A stretch of DNA of 64,000 nt. Source: Leuconostoc mesenteroides subsp. mesenteroides ATCC 8293. Lineage in GTDB: Bacteria > Bacillota > Bacilli > Lactobacillales > Lactobacillaceae. Where the stretch lies: contig NC_008531.1 of NCBI RefSeq assembly GCF_000014445.1, forward strand, positions 1,738,501 to 1,802,500. Reading direction: 5' to 3'. The notes under the pieces are model-generated. The model was not told the origin of the DNA, searched no databases, and worked only from the letters and a program-made list of their open reading frames with translations. A program made the translations under genes and the position numbers. Each line of letters opens with the position of its first letter. Position 1 is the stretch's first letter. Below are positions 8,561 through 18,170 of the stretch, one piece after another.

Positions 8561-8963
8561 TTTTTTTCTCCATCATAATTGCATCATCACCATTTCTATA
8601 ATATTTTTCACGACGATAATACTCTGTAAATCCCAGCTTTCTATATAATGCTTGGGCGCCACCATTTTGTGCAGATACTTCAAGCAAAAATCGAGTGACT
8701 TGCTTCATATTAAAAATATGTTTAAAAATGTTCTGTGCCACACCTTGTTTTTGATAATCAGGATGTACTGCAACACTAACAATTTCAGCTTCATCAAGTA
8801 TTGTCGTGACACCAACAAAGCCACCATCCCCGATAAAATAAGCTGTCCTGGGACTAGCTAAATCATGTTCAAAAACGCTTTTGGGCCAAGGGGATGATCC
8901 AAAAGCAGCATCGGCTATATGCCATATCAAGTCAATATCTTCAGTTGTTGCTCGTCGAATCAT
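8553..8963 (-). CDS. rimI: ribosomal protein bS18 alanine N-acetyltransferase RimI-like (GNAT)
   Basis: 136-residue GNAT acetyltransferase in the position RimI usually takes between tsaB and tsaD. The start [40 protein letters not shown] (acetyl-CoA motif A: Q-x-x-G-V/A) and [20 protein letters not shown], then YYRREKYY, are typical of RimI. The open frame reaches back to 8990, but the GNAT fold starts at MIRR (8963), which overlaps the previous GNAT gene by 23 bases. That start has no clear ribosome site, so coupled translation is likely. Confidence 0.85.
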
Positions 8964-9498
8964 CAAAGTGTAATGCCATCGATACCGCATCTTCGCGATT
9001 ATCGAGGTAATATCCTTTCTTAATACCTGTTTGCTTATAGCCCAGTCGTTCGTACAATGCCAGTGCGCCCAGGTTGGACACTCTGGCCTCCAGAGTCATT
9101 GATGACATACCTGTTTTTTTAGTAAACAATTTTAACTCTTGCATGAGTATCGTGCCCAAGCCGCTATTTTGCCATACCGGTAGGACAGCTATATTAGTAA
9201 TGTGCATGTCATGAATGTCAGTGCGCAAAGCAGCACCAGCAAAACCAACAATTTGACCACGCCGTTCAATGACTAAATACAGTCGGACATGCGGACGTGA
9301 CAGTTCACTCACAAAATCACGTAAAAGCCATGGTGCTGAACCATTATAAACTGCTTCTTCAATTTTTATTAGCATATCGATGTCTGACATCGTAGCTCGC
9401 CTTAATAAAAATGTTGTCCCTTGGACATCAACGACTTTTTCGGTATATTTTGGCAAACTATTTAATAAATGCTTTGATTTTCTAAATTTCAAAAACAT
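8941..9498 (-). CDS. second GNAT N-acetyltransferase (RimI paralogue)
   Basis: 185-residue GNAT protein next to rimI. An N-terminal basic stretch of about 30 residues precedes LRRATMSDIDMLIKIEEAVY. The acetyl-CoA-binding region is ITNIAVLPVWQNSGLGTILM, followed by MTLEARVSNLGALALYERLGY. It resembles RimI in fold, but whether it acetylates a ribosomal protein is unknown. ATG 9498 overlaps the tsaB end by 17 bases; the open frame extends further upstream inside tsaB, without support. Tandem GNATs in this cluster suggest duplication and divergence. Confidence 0.82.
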   Translation of the reverse strand: MFLKFRKSKHLLNSLPKYTEKVVDVQGTTFLLRRATMSDIDMLIKIEEAVYNGSAPWLLRDFVSELSRPHVRLYLVIERRGQIVGFAGAALRTDIHDMHITNIAVLPVWQNSGLGTILMQELKLFTKKTGMSSMTLEARVSNLGALALYERLGYKQTGIKKGYYLDNREDAVSMALHFDDSTSNN

Positions 9499-10192
9499 AG
9501 TTTTCTGGTTTATCCTCACCAGGATGAGCAGCAATCCAGTTCAGCTCTGCTTGCGTTTTGCGTAGATAATTTGGATTAAAATCCTGAATATTCTCTGTAG
9601 GTGTTTCTTGCAATCCAAGTGTTACAATACCCACCCCATCCGGTAAACTCTCTTCTGGTGACAAAATTTTTGCGCGCTCACCAAAAAGCGTTTGCATTTC
9701 ATCGCTAAATTCTGAGGTGTCACCCAGAAAAGTAATTGGTTCGTCCTTTGCTTCCAAAAAAGCAAATAAATTTGTAATTGGCTGATGAGATTCAGTAAAT
9801 ATACTCACACCATTTTGATATACACCAGCAAAAACGTTTCTATTGCGGGCGTTAAATAATGGTACCACTAGCCCGTCAGCTTTAACTTGTTCCGCTAAAA
9901 TTGCTAAGCTAGATACACCACATAATTCAGCACCCAAGGTATCGGCTAAAACTTTTGCCACTGTGACACCAATTCTTAATCCCGTAAACGATCCTGGCCC
10001 TTGAGCCACAACAACACGATCAATATCTTGTAGTGTCCAATTTTCAGCAGCCACAATATCTCGAATGGCTGGTAGCAACTGAATGGAATGGTTACGTGCT
10101 ACATTGGTAGTGAAAACGTTTTTTACGCTATTATGTTCTGCCAAACTCACTGTTAGTGGTTGGTTACTTGTATCAAATGCTAAAATCTTCAT
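9482..10192 (-). CDS. tsaB: tRNA t6A37 threonylcarbamoyladenosine complex dimerisation subunit TsaB
   Basis: 236-residue ASKHA protein that pairs with TsaD in t6A synthesis. The start MKILAFDTSNQPLTVSLAEH, then RNHSIQLLPAI and VVAQGPGSFTGLRIGVTVAK, are diagnostic. The open frame runs further upstream, but the family begins at MKILAFDTS. There is no ribosome site before this ATG. Instead a strong extended -10 sits only 7 bases upstream, so the mRNA may be nearly leaderless. It overlaps the following GNAT gene. Confidence 0.93.
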   Translation of the reverse strand: MKILAFDTSNQPLTVSLAEHNSVKNVFTTNVARNHSIQLLPAIRDIVAAENWTLQDIDRVVVAQGPGSFTGLRIGVTVAKVLADTLGAELCGVSSLAILAEQVKADGLVVPLFNARNRNVFAGVYQNGVSIFTESHQPITNLFAFLEAKDEPITFLGDTSEFSDEMQTLFGERAKILSPEESLPDGVGIVTLGLQETPTENIQDFNPNYLRKTQAELNWIAAHPGEDKPENYVFEI

Positions 10193-10199
10193 AAGTTTA

Positions 10200-10208
10200 A
10201 TTTTATCA
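10200..10208 (-). promoter_or_regulatory. extended -10 promoter of tsaB
   Basis: The minus strand reads TGATAAAAT, that is TG-N-TAAAAT, ending 7 bases before the tsaB ATG. I see no good -35. Transcription from here would start at or next to the start codon. Confidence 0.4.
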
Positions 10209-10273
10209 CAAATAATAAAACTTGAATGAGAATTGTTATATTTATTAGTAATCATAAAAACCGTTATAGAGCA

Positions 10274-10300
10274 CAAAAAAAAACGCCAATGGCGCTTTTT
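10274..10300 (-). terminator. terminator of ptsHI
   Basis: On the minus strand AAAAAGCGCC-ATT-GGCG is followed by nine T, eight bases after the ptsI stop codon. Confidence 0.8.
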
Positions 10301-10307
10301 CTAAATA

Positions 10308-12023
10308 TTACTTTGTTGCTTCCTTAACTAACTCAATCACTTCGTCATTCGTTTCAACGTCCAATGCTTTTTCAGCCAACACTTTCATGTCAGCTGTATT
10401 GAGCTTTTTCATCAAGGAACGAGTTTGCAAAACAGATGGTGCACTCATTGAAAACTCATCTAATCCCATACCCACTAATAGTGGTACTGCCACAGGATCA
10501 CCAGCCATCTCACCACACATTGCGACAAACTTGCCCTCTTTGTGTGCAGCTGAAATCACAGTATTAATTAATCGTAAGATAGACGGATTATATGGTTGAT
10601 ACAAATACGCCACACGATCATTTCCACGATCCGCAGCCATTGTATAGGCAATCAAATCATTCGTACCAATGGAGAAGAAATCAACTTCTTTGGCAAATTT
10701 ATCGGCTAAAATTGCTGCAGCTGGAATTTCTATCATAATGCCCAACTTAACTTCACCCGTAGCCACACCCGCTTTTTCAAGCTTTTCACGTTCTTCAAGG
10801 TAAATTTTCTTAGCAGCACGGAATTCGCTTAATGTTGCAATCATTGGGAACATAATCCATAAGTTGCCAAACGCAGATGCCCGTATCAATGCACGTAATT
10901 GCGTGCGAAAAATATCAGTCTGATCCAATGAAATACGAATGGCACGATAACCTAAGAACGGATTCTCTTCTTCAGGTAATTTCCAATAATCAAGATGCTT
11001 ATCGCCACCAATGTCCATCGTACGAACTGTAACGGGCTTGTCACCCATTTGTTCGACAACAGATTTGTAAGCCTCAAACTGTTCATCTTCGGTTGGTAAA
11101 TGATCAGATTCCATATACAAGAATTCTGTTCGATACAAACCAACGCCTTCAGAACCATTGTCTAAAACAGCTTGCATATCTTTTGGTGCGCCAATGTTAG
11201 CACCAACGATAAATTCTTTACCATCAGCAGACACTGATTTCTCATCTTTTAACTTAGCCCATTCCGCACGTTGTGCGAAATAATCGGCTGCCTTTTTTTG
11301 ATAAGTAGCAAGTGTATCGGCATCAGGATTAACAATTACATCACCTGTCAAGCCATCAACAATGACCAAATCACCACTAGAAACTTCAACTGTTGCTTTT
11401 TCAGAACCAACCACCGCTGGAATTTCCAACGTACGTGCCATAATTGATGCATGAGCTGTTCGACCACCAAGGTCAGTTAGAATACCTTTTACGAACTGAC
11501 GATCTAGTTGCGCTGTATCAGAAGGAGTTAAATCCTTTGATACAAGAACTACTTCTTCATCAATTAGTGCTGGATTAGGCAAAGAAATGTTCAATAAATG
11601 TGACAAAATGCGCTTCGTTACGTCGCGAATATCTGCTGCACGTTCTTGCATATATTCATTATCCGTCATCGCATCAAACATACTGATGTACATATCTGTG
11701 ACTTCTTTGACAGCTTGTTCAGCGTTAACTTTGTCATCTTCTATTTTTTGTTTAATTGCACCAGACATTTCTGGATCAGCCAAAACCATTAGGTGTGCTT
11801 CGAATACTTCAGCCTCTGCAGCACCTAAACTTTCGGTTGCCTTTGCCTTTATCAATTTAACATCATCACTAGAAGCCTTCAAAGCATCGTCGACACGTGC
11901 TTGTTCAGCCGCCACATTTGTTACTGTTGTCTTCTCAAAAGACAAATCTGGATCAACTAACAAGTAGGCTTTAGCAATTGCTACGCCGTTACTTGCCGCG
12001 ATTCCTTTGAAGTTTTTCGTCAT
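10308..12023 (-). CDS. ptsI: PTS enzyme I (phosphoenolpyruvate-protein phosphotransferase)
   Basis: First enzyme of the PTS: takes phosphate from PEP onto His191 ([13 protein letters not shown]) and passes it to HPr. 571 residues with the usual order: HPr-binding helical N-terminal domain, phosphohistidine domain (about 150-230), and PEP-binding barrel with [50 protein letters not shown] and the catalytic Cys in [12 protein letters not shown]. It starts one base after the ptsH stop, so the two are co-translated. It is the cytosolic partner for manXYZ. Confidence 0.97.
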   Translation of the reverse strand: MTKNFKGIAASNGVAIAKAYLLVDPDLSFEKTTVTNVAAEQARVDDALKASSDDVKLIKAKATESLGAAEAEVFEAHLMVLADPEMSGAIKQKIEDDKVNAEQAVKEVTDMYISMFDAMTDNEYMQERAADIRDVTKRILSHLLNISLPNPALIDEEVVLVSKDLTPSDTAQLDRQFVKGILTDLGGRTAHASIMARTLEIPAVVGSEKATVEVSSGDLVIVDGLTGDVIVNPDADTLATYQKKAADYFAQRAEWAKLKDEKSVSADGKEFIVGANIGAPKDMQAVLDNGSEGVGLYRTEFLYMESDHLPTEDEQFEAYKSVVEQMGDKPVTVRTMDIGGDKHLDYWKLPEEENPFLGYRAIRISLDQTDIFRTQLRALIRASAFGNLWIMFPMIATLSEFRAAKKIYLEEREKLEKAGVATGEVKLGIMIEIPAAAILADKFAKEVDFFSIGTNDLIAYTMAADRGNDRVAYLYQPYNPSILRLINTVISAAHKEGKFVAMCGEMAGDPVAVPLLVGMGLDEFSMSAPSVLQTRSLMKKLNTADMKVLAEKALDVETNDEVIELVKEATK

Positions 12024-12024
12024 T

Positions 12025-12294
12025 TTATTCTGCTAGTCCTTCTGTAGCCATTGCTTCAGCAATTGTTGTCATTGCTGCTTCTTCATCAGCACCCTCAGTC
12101 TTAATAGTAACATCGGCTCCTTGACCAACACCCAATGACATTACACCCATGATTGACTTCAAGTTAACATCCTTACCTTGATATGACAAAGTAACATCTG
12201 AAGCAAACTTTGAAGCTGCTTGTACTAACAAAGTTGCTGGACGTGCGTGAATACCTGTTTCTGCGATGATATGAAAGTCTTTTGATTGTGCCAT
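12025..12294 (-). CDS. ptsH: phosphocarrier protein HPr
   Basis: 89-residue PTS phosphocarrier. His16 in TGIHARPA is the energy-transfer site. Ser47 in [11 protein letters not shown] is the regulatory HPr-kinase site that makes P-Ser-HPr the CcpA co-repressor, so this gene links sugar uptake to the cre sites seen in this window. It starts at ATG behind AAAGGAGAATTTTAAAC and forms an operon with ptsI. Two cre-like sites lie upstream. Confidence 0.97.
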   Translation of the reverse strand: MAQSKDFHIIAETGIHARPATLLVQAASKFASDVTLSYQGKDVNLKSIMGVMSLGVGQGADVTIKTEGADEEAAMTTIAEAMATEGLAE

Positions 12295-12342
12295 GTTTAA
12301 AATTCTCCTTTGTGCTGTTAATCAGCTTCTGAATATAGTTTA

Positions 12343-12356
12343 TCAAAGCGCTTACA
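12343..12356. promoter_or_regulatory. imperfect cre near the ptsHI promoter
   Basis: TCAAAGCGCTTACA matches the cre consensus except at the second base. It lies just upstream of a minus-strand TATATT that could be the ptsHI -10. Confidence 0.45.
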
Positions 12357-12436
12357 AAATATCAAGTAGAATATTGCACAAATCATTGTTATATCAAGCA
12401 CTAAAGCTAGAAATGCCTATTTACCGGCTTTTTCAA

Positions 12437-12450
12437 TGAAAACGTTTACA
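12437..12450. promoter_or_regulatory. cre site upstream of ptsHI
   Basis: TGAAAACGTTTACA fits the cre consensus at all defined positions and lies about 145 bases before the ptsH start. Such an upstream position could serve activation by CcpA or repression of a distal promoter. Confidence 0.65.
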
Positions 12451-12514
12451 TTGATTTTGCGTCCTCTTTTCTGAAAAATAGATTGTTCATACTTGAAACA
12501 ACTTATATCCACAA

Positions 12515-12552
12515 TAAAAAAGCGTTAAACATCATCAGTTCAACGCTTTTTT
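12515..12552 (-). terminator. terminator of the M32 carboxypeptidase gene
   Basis: AAAAAAGCGTTAAAC and GTTCAACGCTTTTTT pair around a short loop. T-runs occur on both strands, so it can work in both directions. Confidence 0.85.
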
Positions 12553-12553
12553 C

Positions 12554-14044
12554 TCACTTAAAATTTTCATACAGGCCATTAACAAAGTCTAGCCAGTACT
12601 GTGGATTTAGAGGTTCTCCCGTAGCATCTTCCAATACTTTATTAGGGTCTACAGCTCCACCATATTGCCAAACATGCTCCTTACGCCATTCAAAAATTGG
12701 TGAATAATCTCCCGATTCAAAGATAGCTTTAAAATCTAACGTCTTTGTCATGGTTGCTCTAAATTGAGCTGCATATAAATGACCGAGTGCATAACTTGGA
12801 AAGTACCCAAATGATCCGCCCGCCCAGTGAATGTCCTGTAAAATACCAGTCAAATCATCTGGCACTTCTAAACCAAGATATTCTTTATATTTCTTATTCC
12901 AGAGTGCTGGCAAATCACTTATATCAACGTTATCGTTAAAAATTGCTTTTTCAATTTCATAACGAATAATGATGTGCAGTGGATAAGTTAGCGGGTCCGC
13001 TTCAGTACGAATCAGTGTGGCTTCAGTTTTTAACCACGCTTGATAAAATTGATCAAAATTAATATCATCAAATGTTGGTGCCACAATTGCTTGTAACTTT
13101 GGATATTCAACTGCCCAAAATTCTTTTGATCTTCCAACCATAACTTCATTAAACAACGATTGTGATTCATGAATACTCATGCTGATTGGCAAAACTGAAC
13201 GTACATCATCATACTTAGAATCAACATTTTGTTCAAAGAGTCCATGGCCTGCCTCGTGGAGAATGCCTAGAACTGCCATTTGAAAATTATTTTCGTCCCA
13301 GCGTGTGGTGATACGAGCATCATCACGATTCAGAGCTTCCATAAATGGATGGATCGTATCGTCTAGCCGGCCCTTATTTAGTTTGTAACCCAATCTTTGT
13401 GCAGCCGCCATAGCATACTTACTTTGTTGTACCTTAGTGACCTTACGACTTAAAAATTCATCGTTAGGTATCGAATCATTGGCTGACAATTTGTGACGCA
13501 ATGTTGTGATACCATTCTTAACTTGGTCGAATACTGCATCCAATTTTTCGACAGTTAATCCTGGTTCATATTGATTTAATAAAACATCGTATGGTGTTTT
13601 TTCATTTTTTTGCCATAGCGGAATGAATTGCTTCAAATAGCTAATAATTCGTTCCAAATATGGCTGATAAACTTTATAATCATTAGCCTCACGCGCTCTT
13701 GCCCAAAAATCTTGTGCTTCCGAAAGTGTTTTCTGAAAAGCAATAAAATCTTGTTCAGGAATATTGCCTGTCATATCAAAATCTTTACGTGCCTTTTGAA
13801 GCACAAGATGACCTAGACTATCTAATGATGAATCGTCAGCTTCCAAATCTTCTAATATCTTTTTTCGAGCACTTCCAGTTGAAACTTGAAATAACTTTTC
13901 AGCTAAATATGCGTCCATCTCTGCACGAAAATGTCCCGCATCCTTTGGCATCCCCGTCAAAGCATCCCAACCTGAAAGTGCAGCTATTTGTGTCAAAATA
14001 GTCTGCTCTTTAACTGAATCAAATAAATCATGTTGTGTCGTCAT
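12554..14044 (-). CDS. M32 family metallocarboxypeptidase (Taq type)
   Basis: 496-residue zinc carboxypeptidase that trims C-terminal residues from peptides in the cytoplasm. The zinc site is HEAGHGLFEQN (HExxH). Further M32 features are LTGMPKDAGHFRAEM in the N-terminal part, a conserved SIHESQSLFNE, EADPLTYPLHIIIRYEIEKA and AGGSFGYFPSYALGHLYAAQ. Length is normal. It starts at ATG after AGGAGCTATGT, stands alone between terminators, and probably helps release amino acids from imported peptides. Confidence 0.93.
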   Translation of the reverse strand: MTTQHDLFDSVKEQTILTQIAALSGWDALTGMPKDAGHFRAEMDAYLAEKLFQVSTGSARKKILEDLEADDSSLDSLGHLVLQKARKDFDMTGNIPEQDFIAFQKTLSEAQDFWARAREANDYKVYQPYLERIISYLKQFIPLWQKNEKTPYDVLLNQYEPGLTVEKLDAVFDQVKNGITTLRHKLSANDSIPNDEFLSRKVTKVQQSKYAMAAAQRLGYKLNKGRLDDTIHPFMEALNRDDARITTRWDENNFQMAVLGILHEAGHGLFEQNVDSKYDDVRSVLPISMSIHESQSLFNEVMVGRSKEFWAVEYPKLQAIVAPTFDDINFDQFYQAWLKTEATLIRTEADPLTYPLHIIIRYEIEKAIFNDNVDISDLPALWNKKYKEYLGLEVPDDLTGILQDIHWAGGSFGYFPSYALGHLYAAQFRATMTKTLDFKAIFESGDYSPIFEWRKEHVWQYGGAVDPNKVLEDATGEPLNPQYWLDFVNGLYENFK

Positions 14045-14143
14045 ACATAGCTCCTATTAGAATATTTTTAGTTAATAATCATTTTATCATTTCATTTGAA
14101 GAAATGTGTCATCATTGATCATTATTTAGAAAACTGTCTTAAT

Positions 14144-14190
14144 TAAAAATAAAAAAGAAACTAGACCTATTAGCAGATTTAGTTCCTTTT
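14144..14190 (-). terminator. terminator of the tdk-prfA-prmC-sua5 operon
   Basis: On the minus strand GGAACTAAATCT and AGGTCTAGTTTC pair (with G-U pairs) around GCTAAT and are followed by a T-rich run. Confidence 0.7.
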
Positions 14191-14194
14191 ATTT

Positions 14195-15208
14195 TTAGTT
14201 TTGAAATTCCTGATTTCCCGCTGCTTTACCTAAACGATTATTAAAGGCTTTACCAATACCAATCGGCGGCATCTTTTGAACGTAAATCGTGGTTATCTGA
14301 CTATCATCATCGTAAAAACGTAACCCAGCAAATAACTGTTCAGTAGCCGTTTCTAAGGTGTTTCCTAATGACCACGCCTGATGATTCGTTAATGCCATTT
14401 TTTCAATCATATCATCTTTGGCCATTACAACATCATTTGGTGCAAGTACTTGCTTTAATTCTAAGGCATCTAATCCGTCAAACATTACGACATTTTTGTC
14501 TGGGGCATAGTGGCGATATTTCATGCCCGGTGCCTTAGGTGTTACATTACTCGCAACAGATTCTGTACTAGTTGCATCAATGACCTTCATTTGTAAGACT
14601 TCTTCAAGTTGTGGTTGGGTCACTGCGCCTGGTCGTAAAATAATCGGTGTCGATATTGACATATCGACAACCGTTGACTCAACACCTACTTGTGTTGGTC
14701 CATCATCAACAATTCCGGCAATTTTATTTTGCATATCATGCCACACATGCTGTGCTGTTGTTGGGGATGGCTTTCCTGATGTATTTGCACTCGGTCCCAC
14801 AATTGGTACACCAGCAGCACGAATTAACGTACGTGCCGCGTCGTTAGCAGGTAAGCGAAAAGCAACCGTCTGTAATCCACCGGTCACCAACATGGACACC
14901 TTTCCTGGTTTGATAGGTAGGATAATAGTTAACGAACCCGGCCAAAAATGGTCCATCAATCCCCTAGCTTGGTCAGAAATAGTTACAAATTCATCCAATT
15001 GTGCAGCGTCTGCTACGGTCATAATCAAAGGATTGTCAGCAGGTCGTCCCTTAGCGACAAATACCTTTTTAATTGCTGATTCATTCGTTGCATCGGCTCC
15101 CAGTCCGTAAACTGTTTCTGTTGGAAAAGCAACTACTTCGCCGTTTTGGATAAGTCGGCTAGCTTCTTCAATATCATTTTTTGTGGTTTCAAAAATTTTT
15201 GTTTTCAT
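14195..15208 (-). CDS. sua5: L-threonylcarbamoyladenylate synthase (Sua5/YwlC long form)
   Basis: Makes threonylcarbamoyl-AMP from Thr, bicarbonate and ATP, the substrate of the TsaB/TsaD complex encoded about 6 kb away. 337 residues: YrdC domain (about 1-210) with GEVVAFPTETVYGLGADA, KGRPADNPL and GPSANTSGKPSPT, then a linker and a C-terminal SUA5 domain starting near APGMKYRHYAP. The start ATG overlaps the prmC stop as ATGA. It is the last gene of the operon and is followed by a terminator. Confidence 0.93.
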   Translation of the reverse strand: MKTKIFETTKNDIEEASRLIQNGEVVAFPTETVYGLGADATNESAIKKVFVAKGRPADNPLIMTVADAAQLDEFVTISDQARGLMDHFWPGSLTIILPIKPGKVSMLVTGGLQTVAFRLPANDAARTLIRAAGVPIVGPSANTSGKPSPTTAQHVWHDMQNKIAGIVDDGPTQVGVESTVVDMSISTPIILRPGAVTQPQLEEVLQMKVIDATSTESVASNVTPKAPGMKYRHYAPDKNVVMFDGLDALELKQVLAPNDVVMAKDDMIEKMALTNHQAWSLGNTLETATEQLFAGLRFYDDDSQITTIYVQKMPPIGIGKAFNNRLGKAAGNQEFQN

Positions 15209-16197
15209 TTTTCTACTCGAATCATGCGATCAAGACCTGAAAAATCTTGTCGCAAAGTTATCTTAGCTTTAGGCAATGCCGCTTGTAATAATTGCTGTAC
15301 TGCCTTTCCTTGCTTATAACCAATTTCAAAATACGCACGGCCATGTTCAGTTAAATGTGCATCTAATCCACGCGCAATTTTTTTGTAAATTGCTAACCCA
15401 TCGTTTTCAGCAAATAAGGCTGTATGCGGTTCGAATGTTAACACACTGTCATCCATCTCATTCTCATCACTATTAGAAATATATGGTGGATTACTAACAA
15501 TAAGATCAAATTTCAATCCGCTTAATGCGCTAAAAACATCGCTTTCAACGAAATGTAGATGTGATAAATTAAAACGTTGCGCATTCATCTCAGCTACCGT
15601 CAAAGCATCTTGAGAAATATCTGCCGCAAACCCTTTTACTCGGTCGTTCTCAAGCATTAATGTTTCGATAATAGCCCCACTACCAGTACCAATATCTAAC
15701 ACAGAAACCGGATGTTTAGTATTACCAGCATCTTTCAAAATCCATTCAACCAGTTGCTCGGTTTCTGGCCGTGGAATCAACACACGTTCATCTACCATAA
15801 ATTCACGTCCATAAAATGGTGCATGACCTAAAATATATTGTGGCGGCTTATTTTTAACTAATTCTGATACCCAACTAGGCCAAAGTGCGGCTAAAGCTGC
15901 CGGCATTTGTCGTGACATATTTGCTCGCAGCATACCATAATTAACATTCAGTGCCCCACTGAGAAGAAAATCAATATTATCCTTAGCATCGTCTGCTGGC
16001 ATACCAACACTGGTTAGCTCTGAGATGGCCCATTTTTTAGCCTCAAGCAATGAAATTTTCACTGTGGCTGGATTAACTGGCTTTTTGATGTCGTTCCATT
16101 CAAACCATTTTGGTGTATTTAATTTGCTCGAAAGTACTTTTGGATCTGATTTGGATTTTTTAAACTGATCTGGCGTTTCAAAATGTTTCCCAGTCAT
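15205..16197 (-). CDS. prmC: release factor glutamine N5-methyltransferase PrmC
   Basis: Methylates the GGQ glutamine of RF1 and RF2; the RF1 gene lies directly upstream and overlaps by 4 bases (ATGA). The SAM-binding region is [15 protein letters not shown] and the catalytic NPPY is in [11 protein letters not shown]; the N-terminal helical domain ends with [21 protein letters not shown]. At 330 residues it is about 45 longer than usual: a Lys-rich N-terminal stretch precedes the family start near [11 protein letters not shown]. An internal start is possible, but the overlap supports the upstream ATG. Confidence 0.92.
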   Translation of the reverse strand: MTGKHFETPDQFKKSKSDPKVLSSKLNTPKWFEWNDIKKPVNPATVKISLLEAKKWAISELTSVGMPADDAKDNIDFLLSGALNVNYGMLRANMSRQMPAALAALWPSWVSELVKNKPPQYILGHAPFYGREFMVDERVLIPRPETEQLVEWILKDAGNTKHPVSVLDIGTGSGAIIETLMLENDRVKGFAADISQDALTVAEMNAQRFNLSHLHFVESDVFSALSGLKFDLIVSNPPYISNSDENEMDDSVLTFEPHTALFAENDGLAIYKKIARGLDAHLTEHGRAYFEIGYKQGKAVQQLLQAALPKAKITLRQDFSGLDRMIRVEK

Positions 16198-17264
16198 TTG
16201 TTTAGTTCCGCCAACTTTGCTGTTTGATCAGCAATAACCAATGCATCAATAACTTCGCCAAGTTCACCGTTCATAATACGATCCAACTTATTAAGTGTTA
16301 GACCAATACGGTGATCTGTTACACGATTTTGCGGATAGTTGTAGGTTCTGATTCGTTCCGAACGATCACCAGTTCCAACCGCTGATTTCCGCTGTGCTGC
16401 ATATTCAGATTCATTTTGTTGTGCATAAAAATCATAAACACGACTGGCTAACAGCTTACGTGCTTTATCACGGTTTTTAATTTGCGTTCGCTCTTCTTGC
16501 ATCTTAACCATAATACCAGTTGGCTTGTGAATTAAACGAACCGCTGTTGACACCTTATTGACGTTTTGTCCGCCAGCACCACCTGAACGGAAAAATTCCT
16601 CTTCCAAATCTGATTCATTTAGTTCAAAATCAATTTCTTCAAACTCTGGCATGACACCCACTGTAGCTGTTGATGTATGGACACGCCCTTGCGTTTCGGT
16701 AGCCGGAACGCGTTGCACACGATGAGCACCAGACTCGAATTTGAGTTTAGAATAAACATTGTCCCCAGTAATCATGACAGCTACTTCTTTGTAGCCCCCT
16801 ACCTCGGTAGTGCTTTCATCAATAATGCTCATTGACCAATTTTGACGTTCAGCATAACGTCGATACATATCCAACAAGTCCGCAGCAAACAGTGATGACT
16901 CATCTCCACCAGCTGCCCCACGTATTTCCATAATAATGTTTTTATCATCATTTGGATCCTTAGGTAGCATCAATATTTTTAACTGTTCTTCCAGTTGTTC
17001 TTTTTCAGGTTTTAAGGCACTGAGGTCTTCCTTAGCCAAAGGCGCCATTTCAGCATCGCCCAGCAGTTCCTCTGCATCCTGAATATCTTGAATAACTTGT
17101 TTATAGCGTGTGTAAACTTCAACAGTTTGACGTATTTCGCCCGCTTCCTTTGAAAGCTTCATGTAATGTTGACCATTATTCATGACTTCCGGATCAGCCA
17201 GTTGTTCATTGAGCTCATCATAGTGATCTATAACGGTTTGTAGTGATTGAAATATAGGATCCAT
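16194..17264 (-). CDS. prfA: peptide chain release factor 1
   Basis: Recognises UAA/UAG and triggers peptide release. 356 residues, with the PAT codon-recognition tripeptide in [18 protein letters not shown] and the catalytic GGQ in [20 protein letters not shown]. An in-frame TTG at 17276 lies in the ribosome site (TTGGAG), so ATG 17264 (MDPIFQSLQ) is the start. It is the second gene of the tdk-prfA-prmC-sua5 series, a conserved order in Firmicutes. Confidence 0.96.
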   Translation of the reverse strand: MDPIFQSLQTVIDHYDELNEQLADPEVMNNGQHYMKLSKEAGEIRQTVEVYTRYKQVIQDIQDAEELLGDAEMAPLAKEDLSALKPEKEQLEEQLKILMLPKDPNDDKNIIMEIRGAAGGDESSLFAADLLDMYRRYAERQNWSMSIIDESTTEVGGYKEVAVMITGDNVYSKLKFESGAHRVQRVPATETQGRVHTSTATVGVMPEFEEIDFELNESDLEEEFFRSGGAGGQNVNKVSTAVRLIHKPTGIMVKMQEERTQIKNRDKARKLLASRVYDFYAQQNESEYAAQRKSAVGTGDRSERIRTYNYPQNRVTDHRIGLTLNKLDRIMNGELGEVIDALVIADQTAKLAELNK

Positions 17265-17353
17265 TTTACTCTCCAATAATTGTTTTTAGTGGTATTCAGC
17301 CCAAAACATCTTGTTTCTTATGTACAAGACCAAAGGTCTTTTGATGAATTGAA

Positions 17354-17989
17354 TTATTTAACCGGAAACATCTCAGTTATTTTATCTAAATCAGGCTTAA
17401 ACCAATGATGACGACATGTAGGAATATAGGCTTCATCCCCGCCAATAAAAACTTGCGCACCTTCCCGTTGTGGCTTCCCATCAACAATACGCAATTGCGT
17501 TGTCGCTTTTTTACCGCAAAATGAGCAAATGGTTTTCATTTCCTCTAACTTGTCAGCCAGCTCTATTAAACGTTTTGATCCTTCGAATAAATGGTTGAAG
17601 GCATCTTGCTTCAACCCAAAAGTCATTACCGGAATGTTCAAGTGGTCAACCACATAAGCTAGCTGATCAACTTGTTTAGCAGCGAGAAACTGTGCTTCAT
17701 CAATCAAAACTACTGCTAAATGATCATCTTTCATGCCCTTGATCAAATGGTATAGATCATCTTCTGGTTGGACTGCCACAGCCTCTCTAGAAAGACCGAT
17801 GCGACTAGCAACGACGCCAACACCAGCTCTTGTATCCATAATTGGTGTCATCAGCAACACCTTGCGCCCTTGTGATTCATAATTATGCGCAACCTTAAGA
17901 ATTTCAATAGACTTTCCGGAACTCATTGCGCCATATTCAAAGAATAATTGTGCCATATTTTTACTGTGCTTACGAGCAATCGAAAACAC
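17354..17989 (-). CDS. tdk: thymidine kinase
   Basis: Phosphorylates thymidine in nucleotide salvage. P-loop FEYGAMSSGKSIEIL, Walker-B-like VVLIDEAQFL, and a zinc ribbon with Cys pairs in TICSFCGKKATTQLR and YIPTCRHHW (the last ligand is His-rich, as in the family). The family start is MAQLFFEYG (17956), but the only good ribosome site, AAAGGAG, precedes a GTG at 17989, which adds 11 residues; I use that start with moderate confidence. The open frame further upstream is hydrophobic and unsupported. Confidence 0.9.
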   Translation of the reverse strand: MFSIARKHSKNMAQLFFEYGAMSSGKSIEILKVAHNYESQGRKVLLMTPIMDTRAGVGVVASRIGLSREAVAVQPEDDLYHLIKGMKDDHLAVVLIDEAQFLAAKQVDQLAYVVDHLNIPVMTFGLKQDAFNHLFEGSKRLIELADKLEEMKTICSFCGKKATTQLRIVDGKPQREGAQVFIGGDEAYIPTCRHHWFKPDLDKITEMFPVK

Positions 17990-18116
17990 GATTCTCCTTT
18001 TGATTAACTTAAAAAAGTCCGTGTATATCATAAAAATGATAATATTTATAATCAACATTATTTGTCTAAACGAAAATGTAGACAATACTAATAATATTAT
18101 AGCAATATTTACGACA

Positions 18117-18141
18117 ACAAAAAAGCCACGATTATGTGACT
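18117..18141 (-). terminator. terminator of the NlpC/P60 gene
   Basis: On the minus strand AGTCAC-ATAATC-GTGGCT is followed by six T. Confidence 0.65.
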
Positions 18142-18170
18142 TGAGCAGACAAATCTACTATTGATAAAAA

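Noticed and set aside
11587..11967. Plus-strand ORF of 126 codons inside ptsI
   Set aside because: Antisense shadow of a clearly conserved gene, with low-complexity Ser/Ala/Thr content and no ribosome site.
14523..15110. Plus-strand ORF of 195 codons inside sua5
   Set aside because: Antisense to a conserved gene; composition follows the complementary codons and no family is recognisable.
17330..17346. AAGACC-TTT-GGTCTT hairpin between tdk and prfA as a terminator
   Set aside because: No T-run follows; readthrough from tdk to prfA is more likely.
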